A stretch of 44,799 nucleotides of DNA from Clostridiales bacterium (GTDB taxonomy: Bacteria > Bacillota > Clostridia > Oscillospirales > CAG-272): assembly GCA_012514145.1 (NCBI GenBank), contig JAAZAV010000051.1, forward strand, positions 1 to 44,799. Direction: 5' to 3'. Shown piece by piece: positions 34,108 to 41,192 of the stretch. The first letter of the stretch is position 1; each line of letters starts with the position of its first letter. A program made the position numbers and the translations under genes. The notes beneath the pieces are model-generated. The model saw only the letters and a list, made by a program, of their open reading frames with translations, was not told where the DNA came from and made no database searches.

Positions 34108-34596
34108 ATGACCGACACCGCCAGAACCCGCCATACAATCATCGCCCGGGTTGACAACCGCCCCGGCGTGCTTTCGCGCATATCCGGCTTTTTCACCCGC
34201 CGCGGTTATAATATCGAATCGCTTGTCACCGGCATGACCGAGGACGCCATGGTCTATCAGATGACTATCTGCGTCTACGGCACACAGGATGAAATAGACC
34301 TGCTTATACGCCAGCTTGGGCGCATAATGGAGGTTATCGAGGTAGCGGAGGCTACAAGCGATGTCATAACCCGCGAGCTGATGCTCATACGGCTCACCTG
34401 TACCAGCTCACATCGGTCGGAAGCCATGCAGTTAGCTTCGGTCATGGGGCACAGCATCGCCGGAGTCACCTCCGATACCATCGTTATCGAGGTTACCGGC
34501 GACGAAGTGAAGCTGGAATCGGCTCTCCGCGCTTATGAGAACCTGGGCGCCGTCCGTCTGGTGCGCTCGGGCGTCATGGGTCTGCCTCTCAGGTGA
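34108..34596 (+). CDS. ilvN: Acetolactate synthase small (regulatory) subunit
   Basis: A 162-residue protein with an N-terminal ACT domain (IIARVDNRPGVLSRISGFF, then YNIESLVTG) and the C-terminal domain of IlvN/IlvH (RELMLIRLTCTS...), which bind valine and activate the large subunit in branched-chain amino acid synthesis. I use the ATG seven bases after AAAGG. The large subunit gene ilvB is normally next to it but is absent here; the next gene belongs to a separate operon behind a terminator. The partner must be elsewhere. CimA, encoded at 20164, feeds isoleucine through the same enzyme complex. Confidence 0.93.
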   Translation: MTDTARTRHTIIARVDNRPGVLSRISGFFTRRGYNIESLVTGMTEDAMVYQMTICVYGTQDEIDLLIRQLGRIMEVIEVAEATSDVITRELMLIRLTCTSSHRSEAMQLASVMGHSIAGVTSDTIVIEVTGDEVKLESALRAYENLGAVRLVRSGVMGLPLR

Positions 34597-34636
34597 CTGT
34601 GCGTCGGGAGCTGTCGATACAAAGAATATTCAAGTC

Positions 34637-34672
34637 CGCGGCGGTCATTGACATAATGACCGCCGCGTTTCT
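34637..34672 (+). terminator. Intrinsic terminator after ilvN
   Basis: CGCGGCGGTCATT pairs perfectly over 13 bases with AATGACCGCCGCG around a five-base loop, followed by TTTCTTT. It isolates the polyamine operon from upstream transcription. Confidence 0.92.
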
Positions 34673-34741
34673 TTAGTGTTTGTTCTTCGGATTGACAGAT
34701 TTACGGCAAAATGCTGATTTTAACATTTTAAGAAAATGAGA

Positions 34742-34770
34742 TTGACTTTCGGCAACAGATATGGTATAAT
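34742..34770 (+). promoter_or_regulatory. Strong SigA-type promoter of the polyamine operon
   Basis: TTGACT and a perfect TATAAT are separated by 17 bases. A second TATAAT at 34794-34799 lacks a well-spaced -35. Transcription from the first would start near 34777, about 400 bases before speA. Confidence 0.82.
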
Positions 34771-34776
34771 ATGTTT

Positions 34777-35174
34777 GTTTTATACATCATCAGTATAATG
34801 CGATGTAAAGACAAACTGATATTACCTTATCAGAGTCTTAAGCGATTTTACGGGATCGTTCCCATGGGTCAAGGTTCACGGGTTCGCTTCCAATCGGCGG
34901 TTTTTCCGCTTTATTGATTGAGTTAAAAGCTCAGTTTTATAAGTTGGTTACTTTATAACCGAATGCGTGGTTGCGCAAACTTGTGAAATGGTCAATAAGA
35001 GTAGTAAAAGTATTGTTGCTATATAGACTCTGTGTGCCTGATATCATGTTTTTCCATAATAATCTGCTGTGCAATGTTTGGCGGTTTTTTCGTCATGTGC
35101 CGGCGATAGTTGGCAAAAACACATTTGGATATTTAACGCAAGTTGTGGAACTACAGCTTGCATTTTTTGTTTTT
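34777..35174 (+). promoter_or_regulatory. Long structured 5' leader of the polyamine operon (candidate riboswitch or attenuator)
   Basis: The leader holds no convincing gene. Hand-folding shows AAGAC-AAA-CTGATA paired with TATCAG-A-GTCTT (34808-34842 region), GGGA-TCGT-TCCC near 34854, GGTTA/TAACC near 34945-34960, TGCG/CGCA near 34964-34978, and a terminal intrinsic terminator. AACTTGTG (34978-34985) can pair with CGCAAGTT (35137-35144), the base of the terminator, with seven Watson-Crick pairs and one G-U, which would act as an antiterminator. No known riboswitch consensus was recognised. Confidence 0.5.
35138..35174 (+). terminator. Intrinsic terminator in the speA leader, next to its ribosome binding site
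   Basis: GCAAGTTGTG pairs with TACAGCTTGC-type sequence as a ten-base-pair hairpin (two G-U pairs) with a GAAC loop, followed by ATTTTTTGTTTTT. The speA GAGGTG site begins at the next base. Located inside the transcript before the first gene, it is a conditional stop, not the end of an upstream operon. Confidence 0.85.
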
Positions 35175-35184
35175 GAGGTGCGAC

Positions 35185-36663
35185 ATGAAAGACATGGAAA
35201 AAGACTGCTTGGACCAATCTCGGGCTCCGATCTATGAGGCGCTTGAGAAGTTCCGGGATATGCGGGTCGTCCCCTTTGATGTGCCGGGACACAAACACGG
35301 CAAGGGCAATCCCGAGCTCACCGCATTTTTAGGTGAGAAATGCGTGACCATAGATGTCAACAGCATGAAGCCGCTGGACAACCTGTGTCATCCGGTATCT
35401 GTCATACGCGAAGCCGAGCTGCTTGCCGCCGATGCGTTCGGTGCGGAACACGCCTTTCTGATGGTAGGAGGAACGACAAGCTCGGTTCAGAGCATGGTGC
35501 TCTCCTGCTGCAAGCGGGGCGACAAGATAATTATGCCGAGAAATGTGCACAGAAGTGTAATTAATGCGCTTGTGCTCTGCGGCGCGATCCCAGTATATGT
35601 AAATCCAGATGTCGACGTAAGGTTGGGCATTTCCCTCGGCATGAGCCGGGATCAGGTGAAAAAAGCAATTCAGGCAAACCCCGACGCCGTTGCCGTATTT
35701 GTGAATAACCCGACCTATTACGGAATCTGCAGCGATATTCGCGCCATCGTCAAAATGGCCCACGAAGCCGGTATGCTCTGTCTTGCGGATGAAGCCCACG
35801 GAACGCATTTTTACTTCGGAGAGAATATGCCCCTGTCCGCCATGGCGGCGGGCGCCGATATGGCTGCGGTATCGATGCACAAAAGCGGGGGGAGTCTGAC
35901 ACAATCGAGCCTGCTTCTGATCGGGAAAAATGTCAACGCCGGTCATGTCAGGCAGATAATTAATCTCACTCAGACCACTTCGGGAAGCTATCTTCTGATG
36001 TCAAGCCTCGATATCAGCAGAAGAAATCTTGCCACGCGCGGGAAAAGCATCTTCCGCAAGGTCGTAGAAATGGCGGAATACGCGAGAGAGGAGATCAACG
36101 CCATCGGAGGATATTATGCCTATGGCAAGGAGCTTAACAACGGCGATTCGATATTTGATTTCGATCCGACGAAATTGAGTATTCATACAAGAGATATCGG
36201 CCTGGCGGGCATTGAGGTTTACGACATACTGCGCGATGAATACGATATTCAGATAGAATTCGGAGACATCGGCAATATCCTGGCATATATTTCCATCGGC
36301 GACCGCATGCAGGAGGTGGAACGTCTCGTCAGCGCCTTAGCCGAGATTCGGAGACGCCATATGAAGGATTCCAAGGGACTTTTAAGTCAGGAATATATAG
36401 ACCCCGAGGTCGTATTCAGCCCGCAAAAAGCGTTCTACGCCGATAAAAAGAGCATTCCGCTTGCCGAAAGCGCCGGATATGTGTGCAGCGAGTTTGTCAT
36501 GTGTTATCCTCCGGGTATTCCGATCCTTGCTCCGGGTGAGCGCATTACGAAAGAGATACTCGATTACATAGCGTATGCAAAAGCGAAGGGATGCTCCATG
36601 ACGGGTCCCGAAGATCCAAAGATTGAGAATATCAATATTCTGGCGGAAGGAGAGGTTGTATAA
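35185..36663 (+). CDS. speA: Biosynthetic arginine decarboxylase (Orn/Lys/Arg decarboxylase, fold I)
   Basis: A 492-residue PLP enzyme of the class I Orn/Lys/Arg decarboxylase family, close in length to Bacillus SpeA (about 490). RAPIYEALEKF and FDVPGHKHGKG open the protein; FLMVGGTTSSVQSM, LADEAHGTHFYF and SMHKSGGSLTQSS follow, the last carrying the PLP Lys233. The C-terminal PPGIPILAPGE block is typical. I infer arginine as substrate because speB (agmatinase) is in the operon; ornithine or lysine cannot be excluded from sequence. The start is the ATG after GAGGTG, not an earlier in-frame GTG/TTG-type codon inside the terminator hairpin. Its stop overlaps the speE start by one base (TAATG). 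Confidence 0.88.
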   Translation: MKDMEKDCLDQSRAPIYEALEKFRDMRVVPFDVPGHKHGKGNPELTAFLGEKCVTIDVNSMKPLDNLCHPVSVIREAELLAADAFGAEHAFLMVGGTTSSVQSMVLSCCKRGDKIIMPRNVHRSVINALVLCGAIPVYVNPDVDVRLGISLGMSRDQVKKAIQANPDAVAVFVNNPTYYGICSDIRAIVKMAHEAGMLCLADEAHGTHFYFGENMPLSAMAAGADMAAVSMHKSGGSLTQSSLLLIGKNVNAGHVRQIINLTQTTSGSYLLMSSLDISRRNLATRGKSIFRKVVEMAEYAREEINAIGGYYAYGKELNNGDSIFDFDPTKLSIHTRDIGLAGIEVYDILRDEYDIQIEFGDIGNILAYISIGDRMQEVERLVSALAEIRRRHMKDSKGLLSQEYIDPEVVFSPQKAFYADKKSIPLAESAGYVCSEFVMCYPPGIPILAPGERITKEILDYIAYAKAKGCSMTGPEDPKIENINILAEGEVV

Positions 36664-37517
36664 TGGATTTATGGTTCAGCGAATGTCACACCCCCGACGT
36701 CAAGCACAGTCTGAGGGTAACCAGACATTTATACTCCTGCCGAAGCGAATACCAGCAGATCGATATTTTCGAGACTCCCGAGTTCGGACGGGTTCTGGCT
36801 CTTGACGGAAATGTCATGCTCACCGAACGCGACGAATTCATCTACGACGAAATGATTACGCACATACCCATGTCTGTTCACAAGAACGTTCAGGATGTGC
36901 TGGTTATCGGCGCGGGCGACGGCGGCGTCGTAAAGGAGCTCACGAGATACGACAGCGTAAAACGCATAGACCTGGTGGAAATGGACGATCAGGTTATCGA
37001 GGTCTGCCGTACTTATCTGCCGGAAAACGCCTGCCGGCTCGACGACAGCAGGGTTCACATCTATTTTGACAATGCGCTTCGCTTTATCCGGCGCTGCAAA
37101 GACGAATACGATCTGATTATCGTGGACTCAAACGACCCTTTCGGTCCTTCCGAGGGATATTTCACGAGAGAATTCTACGGGATCTGCTACAACGCCCTTC
37201 ACGAGGACGGAATAATGGTCAATCAGCAGGGCAGCCCCTTCTACAAGCATGACGCCGACGCGATGCAGAGAAGTCACAAAAGAATCGTCAATACCTTTCC
37301 CATCAGCCGAGTGTATCAGGCACATATCCCCACATATGCAGCAGGCTATTGGCTTTTCGGCTTTGCCAGCAAGAAATATCATCCCATATATGATTTCGAT
37401 GAGGCATGGTGGCGCAGTCTTCATCTGAGCACCAAATACTACACAACCAAACTGCATGTCGGTTCGTTCTACCTGCCGGCATACCTTGAGCGGATGCTGG
37501 AGGAAGTCGAAAATTGA
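36663..37517 (+). CDS. speE: Spermidine synthase (polyamine aminopropyltransferase)
   Basis: A 284-residue aminopropyltransferase that moves the aminopropyl group of decarboxylated S-adenosylmethionine onto putrescine. The Rossmann motif GAGDGG is at residues 83-88 within DVLVIGAGDGGVVKEL, split here as VIGAGDGGVV. VEMDDQVIEVC and DSNDPFGPSEGYFTREFY-like blocks (split DSNDPFGPSEG, FTREFY) supply dcSAM and putrescine contacts. An N-terminal beta domain begins the protein with LWFSECHTPD. It overlaps speA by one base and speB by four, so all are translated together. The partner decarboxylase gene speD is not in the window. Confidence 0.93.
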   Translation: MDLWFSECHTPDVKHSLRVTRHLYSCRSEYQQIDIFETPEFGRVLALDGNVMLTERDEFIYDEMITHIPMSVHKNVQDVLVIGAGDGGVVKELTRYDSVKRIDLVEMDDQVIEVCRTYLPENACRLDDSRVHIYFDNALRFIRRCKDEYDLIIVDSNDPFGPSEGYFTREFYGICYNALHEDGIMVNQQGSPFYKHDADAMQRSHKRIVNTFPISRVYQAHIPTYAAGYWLFGFASKKYHPIYDFDEAWWRSLHLSTKYYTTKLHVGSFYLPAYLERMLEEVEN

Positions 37518-38368
37518 AGCAAAACATAGAAACATTTATCGGCTGCGACAGCGGGTATGAGGACGCGCGGATTGTTTTGTTCGGCGCGCCCTTTGATTCG
37601 ACGACTTCTTTTCGTCCGGGGGCAAGGTTCGGTTCATCCGCCATCCGGCATGAGAGCTTCGGCATCGAGACATACAGTCCCTATCAGGACAGGGATTTAA
37701 GTGATACAAAGGTTTTTGACTGCGGCGATCTGGAGCTTTGCTTCGGCTCTGCCGAATCGGCGCTTGATGACATCGAGAGCAAAGCCGCAGAGATTCTTGG
37801 CGACGGCAAGCTGCCCTTTCTTATCGGCGGTGAGCATCTGGTAACTCTCGGCGCGGTGAGAGCGGTTTTCGCAAAATACCCCGAACTGCATATAATTCAT
37901 TTCGACGCCCACACCGATCTGCGCGACGATTACCTCGGCGCGAAACTCAGCCACGCCTGTGTTATGCGGCGGTGTCATGAACTTTTGGGAGACGGCAGGA
38001 TTCATCAGTTCTGCATCAGAAGCGGGGAAAGAGCCGAATTCGATTTCGCGAAAGCACATACGGATTTGCATAAATTCGGTTTCGACGGGCTTGCAGGACT
38101 GTCGGAAAGGCTCAGCCGCGATAATACGCCGGTTTATCTGACGGTGGATCTTGACTGTCTCGACCCCTCCGGATTTTGCGGTACCGGAACCCCCGAGGCG
38201 GGAGGAGTGAGTTTTACCGAGCTGCTGGATGCGATTCTGACCGTTAGCAAAGCGAATATCGTGGGAGTCGACATAAACGAGCTTGCTCCCATGATAGATA
38301 CCAGCGGCGCGTCAACCGCTGCCGCGTGTAAAATCGTCAGAGAGATGCTGTTGGCAATTTACAAGTGA
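37514..38368 (+). CDS. speB: Agmatinase (ureohydrolase family)
   Basis: A 284-residue Mn-dependent ureohydrolase, hydrolysing agmatine to putrescine and urea. Family metal-binding motifs are present: GGEHLVTLG, HFDAHTDLRDDY (His129, Asp131, His133, Asp135) and VDLDCLDPSG (Asp212, Asp214), with the PEAGGVSF segment near the C-terminus. The start is TTG, overlapping the speE stop (TTGA), so it is translated by coupling; no ATG fits the conserved N-terminus. The arginase alternative is less likely because of the neighbouring arginine decarboxylase. The gap of 89 bases to the next gene contains a 7-bp hairpin of CGCCGAC with GTCGGCG that has no T-run. Confidence 0.92.
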   Translation: MKQNIETFIGCDSGYEDARIVLFGAPFDSTTSFRPGARFGSSAIRHESFGIETYSPYQDRDLSDTKVFDCGDLELCFGSAESALDDIESKAAEILGDGKLPFLIGGEHLVTLGAVRAVFAKYPELHIIHFDAHTDLRDDYLGAKLSHACVMRRCHELLGDGRIHQFCIRSGERAEFDFAKAHTDLHKFGFDGLAGLSERLSRDNTPVYLTVDLDCLDPSGFCGTGTPEAGGVSFTELLDAILTVSKANIVGVDINELAPMIDTSGASTAAACKIVREMLLAIYK

Positions 38369-38457
38369 CCGAAAGCAACGCCGACCGACCGCCATTTTCC
38401 GCGGAAGCATGTCGGCGCGGCAAAATTATTAGATTATATATATAAAGGAGATAGAAA

Positions 38458-39717
38458 ATGAGCAGAGTATTGGTAATCGGATGCGGCGGAGTCGCAAATG
38501 TAGCTATAAGAAAATGCTGTCAGGCTGATGACATATTCACCGAGCTTTGTATCGCAAGCCGCACCAAATCAAAGTGCGACGACCTTGCAGCCGAGCTGAA
38601 GGGCACAACCTCAACGGTGATAACTACCGCACAGGTGGATGCGGACAACCTGCAGGAGCTTATTGATCTTATCAACTCATATAAGCCCGATCTTGTCATG
38701 CATATAGCCCTTCCCTATCAGAACCTGACTATTATGGACGCCTGTCTCGCCTGCGGTGTGAACTATATGGATACCGCAAACTATGAGCACGAGAACACCG
38801 ACGATCCCGAATGGAGAGCGATTTACGAAAAGAGATGTGAAGAGAAGGGATTCTCGGCTTATTTCGATTACAGCTGGCAGTGGGCATACCGCGAAAGGTT
38901 CGAAAAAGCCGGTCTTACCGCGCTCCTCGGCTGCGGCTTCGACCCGGGCGTCACCCAGGCCTACTGCGCATACGCGAAGAAGCATGAGTTCGACACCATC
39001 GACACGATAGACATTCTTGACTGCAACGGCGGCGACCACGGTTACCCCTTTGCCACCAATTTCAACCCCGAAATCAACCTCCGCGAAGTTTCCGCACCGG
39101 GAAGCTACATTGAAAACGGGAAATGGGTTGAAGTTCCGGCGATGAGCATCAAGCGTGAATATGACTTCGACTGTGTTGGAAAAAAAGACATGTACCTTCT
39201 CCACCATGAGGAGCTGGAATCTCTTGCCGTGAACATTCCCGAGGTGAAACGAATCCGTTTCTTCATGACCTTCGGACAGAGCTATCTCACTCACATGCGC
39301 TGCCTTGAGAATGTGGGAATGCTCTCCACCACTCCCATTGATTTCGAGGGACATCAGATAGTGCCGATAAAGTTTCTCAAGGCGCTGCTTCCCGACCCGG
39401 CAAGCCTCGGACCGCGCACACACGGAAAGACAAATATCGGATGCATCTTCACCGGCAAAAAGGACGGCAAGGACAAGACCTATTACATCTACAACGTCTG
39501 CGACCACCAGGAATGTTACAGAGAGGTAAAAAGCCAGGCTATCAGCTATACCACCGGCGTTCCCGCCATGTGCGGCGCAATGATGCTTCTGACCGGCAAG
39601 TGGGACAAGGCGGGAGTTTACACGGTTGAGGAATTCGACCCCGATCCCTTCCTTGAAGCGCTTTGCAAATACGGTCTGCCTCACAGAGAGAATCGCAATC
39701 CCGTTCTGGTGGATTGA
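38458..39717 (+). CDS. Carboxynorspermidine/carboxyspermidine dehydrogenase (saccharopine dehydrogenase family)
   Basis: A 419-residue NAD(P)H-dependent enzyme that joins putrescine (or diaminopropane) with aspartate semialdehyde to give carboxyspermidine (or carboxynorspermidine). The Rossmann motif is at residues 4-12 (VLVIGCGGVANVAI). LVMHIALPYQN, NYMDTANYEHE, GCGFDPGVTQAYCAYA and DILDCNGGDHG match the saccharopine dehydrogenase fold used by this enzyme. It is called on the basis of the next gene, the matching decarboxylase. AAAGGAG gives a strong ribosome binding site. The stop overlaps the nspC start by one base (TGATG). Confidence 0.88.
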   Translation: MSRVLVIGCGGVANVAIRKCCQADDIFTELCIASRTKSKCDDLAAELKGTTSTVITTAQVDADNLQELIDLINSYKPDLVMHIALPYQNLTIMDACLACGVNYMDTANYEHENTDDPEWRAIYEKRCEEKGFSAYFDYSWQWAYRERFEKAGLTALLGCGFDPGVTQAYCAYAKKHEFDTIDTIDILDCNGGDHGYPFATNFNPEINLREVSAPGSYIENGKWVEVPAMSIKREYDFDCVGKKDMYLLHHEELESLAVNIPEVKRIRFFMTFGQSYLTHMRCLENVGMLSTTPIDFEGHQIVPIKFLKALLPDPASLGPRTHGKTNIGCIFTGKKDGKDKTYYIYNVCDHQECYREVKSQAISYTTGVPAMCGAMMLLTGKWDKAGVYTVEEFDPDPFLEALCKYGLPHRENRNPVLVD

Positions 39718-40919
39718 TGATAAACGGCAGTGTATTCAAAGGATTGTCCCGCATATCCCTGCCCGAATGCCTTGCAGACGTTAAAACGCCCTGCTATGTG
39801 ATCGACGAGGCGAGACTTATCTCTAACGCCGAAATACTTTCGTCGGTCATCGAGCGTACGGGCTGTAAAATCCTGCTGGCGCAAAAGGCTTTTTCCAACT
39901 ATAACTTCTATCCGCTTCTGTCACCCTATCTGTCGGGAACCGAGGCAAGCGGGCTTTACGAAGCAAGGCTGGGCGCCGAGGAAATGCCCGGGCGCGAGGT
40001 GCATGTTTTCTGTGCCGCCTACCGCGGTGATGAGTTTGAAGAGCTTCTAAAATACGCGGATCATATCGTGTTTAATTCGGTCAATCAGTTAAAGAGGTTC
40101 GGCAAAACGGCGAAGGAACGCGGAAAAAGCGTCGGGCTTCGGATAAACCCCGAATGCTCCACCCAAAGCGATCATGAAATCTACGACCCCTGCGCAAAGG
40201 GCAGCCGTCTCGGCGTTACCCGGGACATATGGGATCGCGACATGACCGACAGTCTCATCGGCATGCTGGACGGGATTCACTTTCACACGCTTTGCGAGCA
40301 GAATTCCGATGCGCTTGAAATTACGCTCAGAGCTGTCGAGGAGCGTTTCGGCGACATTCTCCCCCGCATGAAATGGCTGAATATGGGGGGCGGACATCAT
40401 ATAACGAAAGAGGACTATAATCTGCCGCTGCTCGAAAAGCTCATCAACCATGCGCAGGAAAAATGGAATCTGCGTGTGTATCTCGAGCCGGGCGAGGCTG
40501 TCGCGCTGAACGCGGGATATCTTGTCAGCCGGGTGCTTGATATAGTCGAGAACGGCGGCATAAAAATCGCGATTCTCGATGCGAGCGCCGCCTGCCATAT
40601 GCCCGACGTCATCGAAATGCCCTATACCCCTCCCCTTCTTGACGGTTATCCTCCCGGAATCAAAGAGCATTCGTACCGTCTGGCGGGTCCGACCTGTCTT
40701 GCCGGCGATGTGATCGGCGATTACAGCTTCGACCGGGAGCTAAAAACCGGCGATTATCTCGTATTCGGCGATATGGCTATATACACGACCTGCAAGAACA
40801 ACACCTTCAACGGTATGCCTCTTCCGGACATTTACCGGCTGGGCGCCGACGGCGGCTTTGCGAGGTTGACCGATTTCGGTTACGGCGATTTCAAAATACG
40901 GCTTGGCAGTTCCGAATAA
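39717..40919 (+). CDS. nspC: Carboxynorspermidine/carboxyspermidine decarboxylase
   Basis: A 400-residue fold III PLP decarboxylase. TPCYVIDEARL begins the barrel, LAQKAFSNY contains the PLP lysine (Lys57), and GIHFHTLCEQ, LNMGGGHHITKEDY and AGPTCLAGDVIGDY match the active site and dimer regions of NspC. It completes carboxyspermidine to spermidine with the upstream dehydrogenase. I chose the ATG that overlaps the dehydrogenase stop (TGATG) instead of an upstream in-frame start that would add 18 unrelated residues. The following 270 bases contain no gene I can support, though they carry a promoter. Confidence 0.93.
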   Translation: MINGSVFKGLSRISLPECLADVKTPCYVIDEARLISNAEILSSVIERTGCKILLAQKAFSNYNFYPLLSPYLSGTEASGLYEARLGAEEMPGREVHVFCAAYRGDEFEELLKYADHIVFNSVNQLKRFGKTAKERGKSVGLRINPECSTQSDHEIYDPCAKGSRLGVTRDIWDRDMTDSLIGMLDGIHFHTLCEQNSDALEITLRAVEERFGDILPRMKWLNMGGGHHITKEDYNLPLLEKLINHAQEKWNLRVYLEPGEAVALNAGYLVSRVLDIVENGGIKIAILDASAACHMPDVIEMPYTPPLLDGYPPGIKEHSYRLAGPTCLAGDVIGDYSFDRELKTGDYLVFGDMAIYTTCKNNTFNGMPLPDIYRLGADGGFARLTDFGYGDFKIRLGSSE

Positions 40920-41126
40920 AGCGTCAGCACGGTGAGGTAAATATTGTTCCGTTGAAGTCCGGGCGATGTTCGCGCTTTTATACCGGTTTTTGAGAAGTCT
41001 CTGCATCTGCGGCAATGGTTTCCGGTGGATTCATTTGCCGTATTTGCTGCGGACTTCTCTTTTAATATCAGGCATTTCCGAACATAAAGATATTCATATA
41101 ATGTCAAAGGAGATTCGGGCGGTCTA

Positions 41127-41155
41127 TTGTATTTCGCGTGAAATTCTGTTATACT
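41127..41155 (+). promoter_or_regulatory. Promoter of the GH5-like gene
   Basis: TTGTAT and TATACT are separated by 17 bases, with TGT before the -10 giving an extended -10. The start codon lies 38 bases downstream of the -10 box, so the gene has its own promoter apart from the polyamine operon. Confidence 0.65.
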
Positions 41156-41192
41156 GTCAGGCAACAGCAGTAAAGCCGGTATGGAGACGAAA

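Noticed and set aside
34971..35237. An 88-codon frame in the polyamine leader, considered as a leader peptide
   Set aside because: It starts at TTG without a Shine-Dalgarno site, runs out of frame into speA, and has no run of regulatory codons. The region is better explained as structured leader RNA.
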